A stretch of DNA of 64,000 bases, from contig JAHDDP010000015.1 in NCBI GenBank assembly GCA_020629285.1, forward strand, positions 20,402 through 84,401. The letters run 5' to 3'. Shown piece by piece: positions 26,868 through 35,526 of this stretch. This DNA is from Maribacter sp. GTDB taxonomy: Bacteria > Bacteroidota > Bacteroidia > Flavobacteriales > Flavobacteriaceae. The notes beneath the pieces were generated by a model, which was given only the letters and a program-made list of their open reading frames with translations, ran no database searches and was not told the DNA's origin. Position 1 is the stretch's first letter; each line of letters opens with the position of its first letter. Both the position numbers and the translations under genes were made by a program.

Positions 26868-29800
26868 TCAATTTTTGAATAGTTGTAATTCATCATTATT
26901 ATTGCCTACTAAAATTCCCATTTTTCCATTGGCCAGTTCAATTGATTTTAAAGCTTTGACGTTTTTAGGAGCAAAGAATCCGCTAGACAAACGGTTTTGA
27001 GGTTTAAAATTTCCTTCCTTTGTACCTAATAGTACTAAACCGACAGAAGCATCTGCTCTTGTAGTCTCAATTTCAGATTCGAATTTATTTCCCGCTAAGG
27101 CAATATCCGTAAGTCCGTCGGCATTAAAATCACCTGTAACAAAACCATTTACACTTGAGAACTGAGCAGGGTAGGGAAGTGGGGCTAGTTTTGCATTTCC
27201 ATCTTCAAAATTTACAAGAACACTTGCGAATTCATAGGCATTTAGTTGAAGCGCATTATCAATACCTTCCCCAATAATTTCCCTAAGGTTAGATTTTGAA
27301 AATTGAGTGAAGGTTTTAAATTTTCGGTCCAATCCCGGTAATTGCTCCGAGCTACATTGTAGCCCCCTTATAGGTACTTGTCTACCTTTGTAGTCTTTCG
27401 CTAGAAAAATATCATTTGTACCGTTTTGATCAAAATCACTGGCGTAGACCTTAAATGGTTTCTTTTCACTTGCCGTAAACTTGTAGTTTAGTCCAAGATT
27501 ACCGACTAAAAGTTCATTATTACCATCTTGGTCAATGTCTACGGCGGTAACCGTATTGTACCAACCATTAGTTTTGTCTAAACCGTAGGAGTGCGTTTCA
27601 TTTACAAGATTGCCATTGTTATTTTTGAATATGGTAATGGGCATCCATTCACCAACTACGATAAATTCTTTATTATTATCGCCATCAATGTCGGTAAAGG
27701 TGGCATCTGTTACCATGCCAATAAACTCCAGTTCAGGAGCCAACTCTGCTGTAGCATCGGTAAAGTTTCCATTTTCATTTTTTAGAATAATACTTCTCGG
27801 AGCTTTTGGATATTTTGCAGGAACCAGCCTACCGCCTATAAAAAGGTCTAGGTCACCATCATTATCAATATCAAAAGGCAGTACGCAACCACCACTTTCT
27901 GCACTTATAATCAGCTCTTTTTTCGTAGTGAAATTACCCTTACCATCGTTGAGGTAGAGTCGATCTTGAAGAAAAGGAGAGTTTTGGGAAAATTCATTAC
28001 CACCGCTTACCACATAAAGATCAAGATCTTGATCATTATCTACATCGAAAAATACGGCATCAACATCTTCATATTTTGCGTCACCAGATAAAATGGCATT
28101 GTCTTTTTTTACAAAGGATTCTTTAGCAGTTTGATAATAAATAGCACCTGAACTGCCAGATGCTCCACCAACATAAAAGTCTTCTAAATCATCATTGTTA
28201 ATATCACCAACGGCAATACAAGGTCCTTCGTTAGAAAGTTTGTGAGGCAGTAATACCTGAATTCTAAAATCGTCAAATTCATTTTCTTGGTGTTTGTAGA
28301 CCGATGAGAAAGAAGTGCTGGTTGCATCTACAAATAGGGTTTCTTTGGTCGTAGACTTTTCTAAAGCCTGTAAGGCATCTTTATAATCGACGATAATTGT
28401 CCTATTGGTAGCGATATCATGCAGTTGCTGCTCTTTGCCGTCTGGCCAGGCAATGGTTAGGGAGTCTATTTTGGTCGTTTTTCCAAGCCCGAAATGCATA
28501 ATTGGTTCTACCGAAGAAAGATAGCCACGAACAGTTTTGAATTCATGAAACTGTATGCTGTCGTTGGTTTTTAGTGTGATTTTTGCTCCTAAACCATCCT
28601 TGTTTGTTGCGGGACCGTTGAGCTTTATTTTAAGATATCCGTTATCTTTAGAATTGGTAAGGTTTTCATAAATAAAGGCTGGATCATCAACGTTATTCAC
28701 GATTAAATCCAAATCGCCGTCATTATCTAAATCTGCGGTAGCGGCACCATTAGAAAAGCTTTGTTGATCTAAGCCCCAAGCCTTGCTCATATTCGTAAAT
28801 TTTAAATCGCCTTCATTTTTATAGAGGTAGTTCGAAATTTTGTTCTGTTTAAAAAGCGAAATAATATGCTGTGCATTCTCTTCATTTGTTCGTTGGGATG
28901 CTTCGGTACTCTGCATATATTGCCTAAATTTTATGGTAGCATCTTTATCCCAAATATCTCTTTTGAATCCGTTTGTAATGAAAATATCCCGTAAACCGTC
29001 ATTATCGAAATCACTTGCCAAACAAGCCCAGCTCCAATCTGTTTTGGCAATGCCCGAATACTGCGATACATCACTAAAAAAACCTTCACCACGGTTTTTT
29101 TGAAGCATATTGTGCATGTACTGATAATGAAAACCATTGTTTTTCATGGTATTGAACAGCTGTGTATTCATATCTGCCATGGTGGTTTTAGAGCGTTCAT
29201 AGTCCTCTGGCATCATTTCTAATTGAATAATATCTTCCCATCCATCATTATCTAAATCTGCTATATCTACACCCATGGCGTAAAACGGTATATGATTAAA
29301 TCTCGATTTCAATTGTTCGTTGAAAATTCCATTACCCTGATTCATGTAGAGATAATCTCGTTCTAGATAATCATTGGCAACAAAGAGATCTACTTGTCCG
29401 TCTTTATCCACATCAGAAGTAACTAATCCTAGTCCGTAACCAAAATTGCTAGTAATACCCTTTTGTTTGCCTACTTCTTCAAATTTTCCGTTATTATTGA
29501 TATAGAGTTTGTCTCTATAGAAATCATTTTCATCGGCCTTACCAGCTAAAACCTGCTGGTAGTTGAGAAAAAAATGTTCTGGTCGATTGGTAAGGTAGAG
29601 GTCCAAGTCATTATCGTTATCCATATCAAAAAAGGATGCCATTACCGAAAACCCTTCGTCTGCCAATCCGAAGTCAGTGGCAGATTCTTTAAAAGTGTTG
29701 TCCCCTTGATTTATGTATAAAAGATTGCTTCTTTCCTGTGGTGTATCTTGCCAACCACCCCTACAGACATAGATATCTGTTAAGCCGTCTGCATTTACAT

Positions 29801-30203
29801 CTGCCATAACTACACCGTTATGCCAACCATCTTGTTTGGTCAAATTTGCTGACGTTGTAATGTCTTCAAATGTGAAATCACCTTTGTTGAGGTATAATTT
29901 ATCAGCAGCTTCATTGGCGGTAAAATAGATATCGGATAATCCATCATTATTGATATCTGCAACTGCTACACCTGCGCCATTGTATACGTAGTTAAAAATG
30001 GCGAAAAAGTTATCGTAATTTTCTTCAATCTTGTTATTGAATTGAATACCGGATTCTTCGGGTTGTATTAGTTTAAATAAAGGTGTTTTTGTTTTAATCG
30101 TTATTTCTTTTTCTGCATCTTTTTGTTCACAACCAACCAACAAAAGGCAAGTAGTTAGACTAATGGAAAGTAAGTTTTTAAAAAAGAAACGATTAATGAG
30201 CAT
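26868..30203 (-). CDS. Giant FG-GAP/VCBS repeat lipoprotein with ASPIC/UnbV domain
   Basis: A 1111-residue outer-surface candidate. A lipoprotein leader ends at Cys25 (LLLVGC). Many repeats of the DxDxDGxxD type follow (DINNDGLSDIYF, DVNADGLTDIYV, DLDNDGDLDLIV and others), predicting seven-bladed beta-propellers with calcium sites. A central segment near residues 510-600 resembles the ASPIC/UnbV domain. No catalytic signature is seen. It sits directly after susD, where PULs usually encode a surface glycan-binding SusE/F-type protein, and before the GH16 porphyranase. A glycan-binding or complex-organising role is inferred; the function of this family is not established. Confidence 0.8.
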   Translation of the reverse strand: MLINRFFFKNLLSISLTTCLLLVGCEQKDAEKEITIKTKTPLFKLIQPEESGIQFNNKIEENYDNFFAIFNYVYNGAGVAVADINNDGLSDIYFTANEAADKLYLNKGDFTFEDITTSANLTKQDGWHNGVVMADVNADGLTDIYVCRGGWQDTPQERSNLLYINQGDNTFKESATDFGLADEGFSVMASFFDMDNDNDLDLYLTNRPEHFFLNYQQVLAGKADENDFYRDKLYINNNGKFEEVGKQKGITSNFGYGLGLVTSDVDKDGQVDLFVANDYLERDYLYMNQGNGIFNEQLKSRFNHIPFYAMGVDIADLDNDGWEDIIQLEMMPEDYERSKTTMADMNTQLFNTMKNNGFHYQYMHNMLQKNRGEGFFSDVSQYSGIAKTDWSWACLASDFDNDGLRDIFITNGFKRDIWDKDATIKFRQYMQSTEASQRTNEENAQHIISLFKQNKISNYLYKNEGDLKFTNMSKAWGLDQQSFSNGAATADLDNDGDLDLIVNNVDDPAFIYENLTNSKDNGYLKIKLNGPATNKDGLGAKITLKTNDSIQFHEFKTVRGYLSSVEPIMHFGLGKTTKIDSLTIAWPDGKEQQLHDIATNRTIIVDYKDALQALEKSTTKETLFVDATSTSFSSVYKHQENEFDDFRIQVLLPHKLSNEGPCIAVGDINNDDLEDFYVGGASGSSGAIYYQTAKESFVKKDNAILSGDAKYEDVDAVFFDVDNDQDLDLYVVSGGNEFSQNSPFLQDRLYLNDGKGNFTTKKELIISAESGGCVLPFDIDNDGDLDLFIGGRLVPAKYPKAPRSIILKNENGNFTDATAELAPELEFIGMVTDATFTDIDGDNNKEFIVVGEWMPITIFKNNNGNLVNETHSYGLDKTNGWYNTVTAVDIDQDGNNELLVGNLGLNYKFTASEKKPFKVYASDFDQNGTNDIFLAKDYKGRQVPIRGLQCSSEQLPGLDRKFKTFTQFSKSNLREIIGEGIDNALQLNAYEFASVLVNFEDGNAKLAPLPYPAQFSSVNGFVTGDFNADGLTDIALAGNKFESEIETTRADASVGLVLLGTKEGNFKPQNRLSSGFFAPKNVKALKSIELANGKMGILVGNNNDELQLFKN

Positions 30204-30222
30204 ATGAGGTTAATTAGCATAA

Positions 30223-30251
30223 AAGCCTATTCATTAAAATTGAATAGGCTT
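30223..30251 (-). terminator. Perfect inverted repeat between susD and the FG-GAP gene
   Basis: AAGCCTATTCA (30223-30233) and TGAATAGGCTT (30241-30251) form an 11-bp stem with a 7-nt loop, followed on the minus strand by a short T run. It could terminate part of the susCD transcript so that the downstream genes are made at lower level, or stabilise the susCD mRNA end. Confidence 0.7.
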
Positions 30252-30277
30252 ATTTGTTATTTATTTAAGGTATTGCA

Positions 30278-31819
30278 TTAATAACCCGGGTTTTGTACAA
30301 GGTTCGGGTTAATGTCCAATTCTGATTGTGGAATTGGCCACCTAATTTCAAAATCTTGAAATTCTGGTCCTGGGTCACCGGCATTTGGTCCGCCTTGTGT
30401 AATGCCCGATATAGATTCAAGGTAAACGCCAAAACGAATAAGATCGTTACGTCTCCATCCTTCAAAACACAATTCTTTTCTACGCTCGTCTAAAAGCGCG
30501 GTGGCAACCTCATCTTGTGAGCCAACTACCATGTCTGGTACCGCATCTGGTGTCATTCTAGCTCTGGCTCTTAATCTGTTTACGGTCATGTCTAGATCGG
30601 CTTGCGTCAATTTACCTTGGCCGTTACGAGCTTCGGCATACATTAAAAGTACATCTGCGTATCTTATATAAGGATTGTCAAACGGTGTATCATTAGGGTA
30701 GCTGTTCGGCTTTTCTGCGTGCCATTTCCATCCTCTCCAGTTATTCATGGGTACGGTACGCGATTCAGGATCAGAAAATCCTTGCTCTGGTGTAGATTGA
30801 TTTGCGTTATGCTTGGCAATATTATTATATAGTCTAACATCTTCCCTATCAAAAGAAGCCTCAAAAGAATGGTTGATAAAGCAAGTACCCCAGCCACCGC
30901 CATTATTAACATTACCGTTAGGTCCGTAAAAAGTACTTAATAAACCGCCTTCGCTACGAGCAGGTCCATCCATACCAATAGAATACACCATCTCTACACT
31001 TTGCTCGTTATTAAGGTCAAAAACCTCTCTATAATTTGGTAGTAAATCGTAAACTCCACTGTCCATAACTTCTTTTAATACCGTTTCTGCACTAGCCAGT
31101 TTATCGGTCTGGTTTAATGGAAAACCGCTCATTTGAAGGTAAACTTTACCCAAAAGTGCTTTTGCGGCACCCAAGGTTGCGCGTCCGCCGCCTTGCTCAT
31201 TTGGTAAAAAGGAAGCGGCCTCTTGTAAATCTTGTACAATAAAATTATAAGTTTCCTCTGGCGTGGCCTGACTGACCTCAACAGATTCTAAGTCTTTAGT
31301 TTCACTGGTAAGTAGTGGAATATTTTCATAGCTGGAAACTAATGAAAATAATACCATGGATCTTAAGAATTTTGCTTCGGAAACATATTTATTTTTAGTG
31401 TCATTATCGATTTGATCTTCTGTCATAGCGCCAATACGATCAATTGTACTGTTAATTCTGTTCAGGGCAACATATAAATTTTCCCATACAGAGCGCACAA
31501 CACCGTTAGAAGGTGTTAATTGATGCTGATAAATAAATTTTCTATTACCTGCCCATGGTGGCGACACTACTTCGTCTGCGGCAATGGTACCCCAATGTAT
31601 GGCCCAACCGTCTTTACCGTTACCGCCAGAAGATACTATGGGTTGTACAGCATCATATGCTCCTATTAAATAAGTTTCTGCACCTTTAGCATCTACCAGT
31701 AAAGCATTTGGAGTTAGAAAGTTGCTAGGTGATTCAATTAATATATCATCATCACACGAAGCTACCAATAGCAAACCTGCCGCTAAGGTCATTAATCCGT
31801 AAAATTTTGTTTTTTTCAT
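30278..31819 (-). CDS. susD: SusD-like starch-binding outer-membrane lipoprotein
   Basis: A RagB/SusD-family protein of 513 residues. The leader ends at Cys22 (LLLVASC), giving surface lipidation. The N-terminal helical TPR-like scaffold and the C-terminal RYADVLLMYAEARN and ELCFEGWRRNDLIRFG segments are family hallmarks. It captures oligosaccharides at the cell surface and acts as the lid of the SusC channel. It is 24 nt after susC. Given the neighbouring porphyranase, GH29 and sulfatases, porphyran or agar oligosaccharides are the probable ligand. Confidence 0.95.
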   Translation of the reverse strand: MKKTKFYGLMTLAAGLLLVASCDDDILIESPSNFLTPNALLVDAKGAETYLIGAYDAVQPIVSSGGNGKDGWAIHWGTIAADEVVSPPWAGNRKFIYQHQLTPSNGVVRSVWENLYVALNRINSTIDRIGAMTEDQIDNDTKNKYVSEAKFLRSMVLFSLVSSYENIPLLTSETKDLESVEVSQATPEETYNFIVQDLQEAASFLPNEQGGGRATLGAAKALLGKVYLQMSGFPLNQTDKLASAETVLKEVMDSGVYDLLPNYREVFDLNNEQSVEMVYSIGMDGPARSEGGLLSTFYGPNGNVNNGGGWGTCFINHSFEASFDREDVRLYNNIAKHNANQSTPEQGFSDPESRTVPMNNWRGWKWHAEKPNSYPNDTPFDNPYIRYADVLLMYAEARNGQGKLTQADLDMTVNRLRARARMTPDAVPDMVVGSQDEVATALLDERRKELCFEGWRRNDLIRFGVYLESISGITQGGPNAGDPGPEFQDFEIRWPIPQSELDINPNLVQNPGY

Positions 31820-31843
31820 CTTTTAATTTTTTTGTTCTTTAAA

Positions 31844-34800
31844 TTAGAATCCCACACTTACACCTAATCTTATCGTTCTTGATCTTGGGTAGGAATCTGC
31901 ATCTAGCCCTGGTGTAAGTTGATTGTTACCAACACTTACATCTGGATCATAACCCGAGTATTTGGTAAATACGTGTAAGTTGTCTACTGCTGCATAAACT
32001 CTACAACTTTTAAGACCTATCGTATTTTTGACCCTGTTCGGCAATTCGTAACCTAGGGTAACATTGCTTATTCTAAAATAAGATCCATCTTCAATAAATG
32101 ATGAATAAGCCGACCCATTAATACCTGCATCACCATTTCCCCAAATAGAAGGAATATCGGTATCAGGAGTTTCAGGTGTCCAGCGGTTGGCTACTCTGCC
32201 GTATTTATTTAAAAAAGGAATTGCCTGTGCTGTACCTTTGTTAAGACTTTTTAGATATATGTCATTGCCATAAGACCATTGTGTAATAACGGATAGGTCT
32301 AGATTTTTATATCTAAAATTATTTGTGAAACCACCAAAGTGCTTTGGCAATGCGTTACCTATAATTTTACGATCATCTGAATTTACAATACCATCTGCCT
32401 CATCAGGTATGCCATCACCATTGGTGTCAACGGTTAATTGATCTGCAAATTTTGGCATCCCTGGTCTGTATTGGGTATTGTCTGGTTGTCCAGAAGACAG
32501 CACCGTACCTTCTTTAAGCTCGTAAACTACATCGTACCAAAGCAGACCTTGATCTTCTGCATCTTGTCTAACTTTAGCGGCAGCTTCTTCATTTGATAAA
32601 CCATCAAAGGCGGCAAAGTCACTATAATTATAAATGCCATCGACTTCAAGACCATACATAGAACCTAATGATTCTCCAACTTTTACGATATAGTCATCTT
32701 GTATTTGGTTGTCACCAATAGACCTCACTAAAAACTGATCGGCATCACCCAAATCCAATACTTGATTGTCATTGAAACTGATATTAAAGTTAGTGGTCCA
32801 TCCAAAGTTCTCATTGTCAAAATTTACAGTGTTCAAAGCGAATTCAAGACCCTTGTTCTCAACTTTTCCTAAGTTTTTAAATACGGTTTTAAATCCGGAT
32901 GTTGATGGTAATGGAACTTCTAATAATAGATCAGAAGTTTCTTTACGGTAATAATCCGCTTCTAAAGAAATTCTATCATTAAACATACCTACAGAAAGAC
33001 CGGCATCAAACTGTTGGGTAGTTTCCCAAGTCAGTTCTTCGTTGGCCAATTGTTGTATTGCTGCCCCGGTTACCAATTGGCTTCCGTTTAAAATTGCACT
33101 GGCAACACCTGCCTGTGCAAAAGAACGGTAAGATCCAATTGCGGTGTTTCCTGTTTCTCCAATACTAGCCTTGATTCTAAAGCGATTTAAAGTATTGTTG
33201 TCTTTAAGGAAATTTTCATTTGCTATGTTCCAAGCGACACCAACAGAAGGAAAAAATCCGAATTTTTTACCCTCTGCAAATCTAGATGAACCATCATAAC
33301 GTGCACTGGCATTTAAAGTGTATTTACCTTTGTAGCCATATTGAATTCTTGCCAAATATGATTGTAAAGCTGTTTTTGTAAACCCAGAGGAGTTTGGTAA
33401 GGTCTCCGTGGCAGAACCTAGGTTATCTAGATTTACGCCAGGGAGATCAAAACCGGTTGCTGCCGAATTGTTGAATTCAAATGTATTCTGTTGTTCTTCA
33501 TATACCGCCGTAGCGTTTAAGTTATGGTCACCGTATGTTTTATTGAAATTTAAATTTTGCTCTGTTATGATACCGGTACCAATATTATTGTTAACGAATG
33601 CTCTACCGTTTGCTGTTCTACCCCAGCTAATTTTTTCAGAAAAGTAAGCTGTTCCTTTAGCTGATGAAATATTACCTCTAACGGAGGATTTAAAAGTTAG
33701 TCCGTCTGCCAAGGTATACTGAAGAAATACACTACCAAAAGATTGAAAGGCAGTTCTTTTATTTTGGTTGAACTCAAGCGTAGCCAAAGGATTGGTGATA
33801 TCGCCATCTCTAACCGAGATTATACGACCGTTTTCATCATATTCGGCATCATCATATCTGTTGATACCTTGCACCGGGGTAAAGAGTATGGCACTGGTAA
33901 TTATACCATTTCTACCATTACCATTTTCATTGGCTGCATTAACGATACCGTTATTTTTATTGATACCTAAATTAAGGTTCATACCGGCTTTTAACTTGTC
34001 GCTGATATTTTGATTTATATTAAGGTTACCGTTGTACCTTTCAAAATCTGATGTTTTTACGATCCCCTCTTGATTAAGGTATGAGAAAGAAGCTGAATAG
34101 GTGTTCTTGTCACCACCACCACTCATAGATACCTTGTAGCTCTTGGTAATAGCTGGTCTTGTAATTTCTTTTTGCCAGTCTGTTACGAGCACTCTTGAAT
34201 CGCTTAAATCCAATGGTGTGCCATCATCATATCTAAATGCTCTGGTATAGGTGTCTTCCGCTTCTGGATCCCACGGGAAATAATCGTTCCAGAAATCGAC
34301 ATATTCTTGACCGGTCATTAGATCCAATGGTCTCGCTAAGGTAGATACACCTGTAAATGTTTCGAAATTAAGAGAAGCCCTACCTTTCTTTCCTTGCTTT
34401 GTAGTAATGATAATTACACCGTTTGCGCCTCTAGAACCATAAATCGCAGTTGCCGATGCATCTTTTAGCACTTCGATAGATTCGATAGAGCTAGGGTCAA
34501 TGGTTGAAAGCGGACTAGTAGATGAATTACCGATACCTACTGAAGTACTAGCGGTATTACCTTGTAATGCAAAACCATCTATTACATAAAGTGGGTCGTT
34601 ACTTGCTGTAATTGAGCTACCACCTCTAATTCTAATATTAAAACCAGAACCTGGCTCACCACCTGATTGTACAACTTGTACACCAGATGCCCTAGCTGCA
34701 AGACCACCTTCGAACGAAACAGGTGCCACTTTATCTAAATCCTCTCCTTTTACAGAAACAATAGAACCTGTTAAATCTTTTCTTTTAGAACTACCATAAC

Positions 34801-35137
34801 CTATGATGACAACTTCATCTAAGGCAGAGACGTCAGTGTTCAATTCTACATTAAGATTTGTTCTACCATTAATAGCCAATTCTTTTGTTTTATAACCCAA
34901 ATAGGTAAAAACAAGAACATCATTTGTACTGGCGTTAATTTCATAATTACCATCAAAATCTGTAGCTACACCAGTGGTAGTACCTTTGACGATAACCGAT
35001 ACTCCAGGTAACGGACCTGATTCATCGCTTACATTACCTTTAACAATTATGTCTTGGGCATACATTAAATTGATGCTTACTATAAAGTATAATAATAAGA
35101 ACCAAAGTGTTTTTGAGTTAATTTGTTTTACTCGCAT
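31844..35137 (-). CDS. susC: SusC-like TonB-dependent transporter
   Basis: An outer-membrane receptor of 1097 residues. After the Sec leader comes a carboxypeptidase-regulatory-like domain (IIVKGNVSDESGPLPGVSV to about residue 110), the TonB-box/plug junction (LDEVVIIGYGSSKRKDLTGSI), the plug (NDPLYVIDGF, GSRGANGVIIITTK) and a 22-strand barrel ending in IRLGVSVGF. It imports oligosaccharides using TonB energy, paired with SusD. It has no N-terminal anti-sigma-interacting extension, so regulation is probably by a dedicated regulator such as the AraC protein nearby. The 389 nt upstream hold its promoter. Confidence 0.96.
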   Translation of the reverse strand: MRVKQINSKTLWFLLLYFIVSINLMYAQDIIVKGNVSDESGPLPGVSVIVKGTTTGVATDFDGNYEINASTNDVLVFTYLGYKTKELAINGRTNLNVELNTDVSALDEVVIIGYGSSKRKDLTGSIVSVKGEDLDKVAPVSFEGGLAARASGVQVVQSGGEPGSGFNIRIRGGSSITASNDPLYVIDGFALQGNTASTSVGIGNSSTSPLSTIDPSSIESIEVLKDASATAIYGSRGANGVIIITTKQGKKGRASLNFETFTGVSTLARPLDLMTGQEYVDFWNDYFPWDPEAEDTYTRAFRYDDGTPLDLSDSRVLVTDWQKEITRPAITKSYKVSMSGGGDKNTYSASFSYLNQEGIVKTSDFERYNGNLNINQNISDKLKAGMNLNLGINKNNGIVNAANENGNGRNGIITSAILFTPVQGINRYDDAEYDENGRIISVRDGDITNPLATLEFNQNKRTAFQSFGSVFLQYTLADGLTFKSSVRGNISSAKGTAYFSEKISWGRTANGRAFVNNNIGTGIITEQNLNFNKTYGDHNLNATAVYEEQQNTFEFNNSAATGFDLPGVNLDNLGSATETLPNSSGFTKTALQSYLARIQYGYKGKYTLNASARYDGSSRFAEGKKFGFFPSVGVAWNIANENFLKDNNTLNRFRIKASIGETGNTAIGSYRSFAQAGVASAILNGSQLVTGAAIQQLANEELTWETTQQFDAGLSVGMFNDRISLEADYYRKETSDLLLEVPLPSTSGFKTVFKNLGKVENKGLEFALNTVNFDNENFGWTTNFNISFNDNQVLDLGDADQFLVRSIGDNQIQDDYIVKVGESLGSMYGLEVDGIYNYSDFAAFDGLSNEEAAAKVRQDAEDQGLLWYDVVYELKEGTVLSSGQPDNTQYRPGMPKFADQLTVDTNGDGIPDEADGIVNSDDRKIIGNALPKHFGGFTNNFRYKNLDLSVITQWSYGNDIYLKSLNKGTAQAIPFLNKYGRVANRWTPETPDTDIPSIWGNGDAGINGSAYSSFIEDGSYFRISNVTLGYELPNRVKNTIGLKSCRVYAAVDNLHVFTKYSGYDPDVSVGNNQLTPGLDADSYPRSRTIRLGVSVGF

Positions 35138-35526
35138 AGTTTGTTCATTTTCAGTTACCGCAATATTTAAAAAAATGTTAATTTTTTAAGGAACAAATGA
35201 TTTAGAGATCATTACATATGGTTTTTACTATTATTTAAGTAGCTATTTTATGCATTTGGTAATAAATTGTTAATTAGTTAAAACCATTTGTATTAGTTGA
35301 TTATCAATTAGTTCTAGTATTAAATGTGTTTTTTTTGATTTGATTCGGTCAATTTTGAAAAAATCGGCTATGCAGATAGGTCTAAAGTGAAAATCTAAAT
35401 GAGGGACACAGGATTTTAGTTTGAAATGAATTGATTGTGATAGTTTCTGGTATAAATAATAAATCCTCAAAATTTCTATATTAAGAACTAATGAGGATTT
35501 AAAAAAATCAAATTTTGACAGCGTAG
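35138..35526. other. 389-nt leader region upstream of susC
   Basis: No convincing gene is seen. Going away from susC, the first 320 nt are AT-rich and should contain the susC promoter and a 5' untranslated region; no clear TAnnTTTG box or GTnYAG operator was found. The distal part holds the inverted repeat at 35461-35500 that follows the DUF5060 gene. Confidence 0.5.
35461..35500 (-). terminator. Inverted repeat after the DUF5060 gene
   Basis: AAATCCTCA (35461-35469) and TGAGGATTT (35492-35500) are perfectly complementary with a 22-nt loop. The stem lies just after the DUF5060 stop and before the susC promoter, so a weak terminator is likely. Confidence 0.45.
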
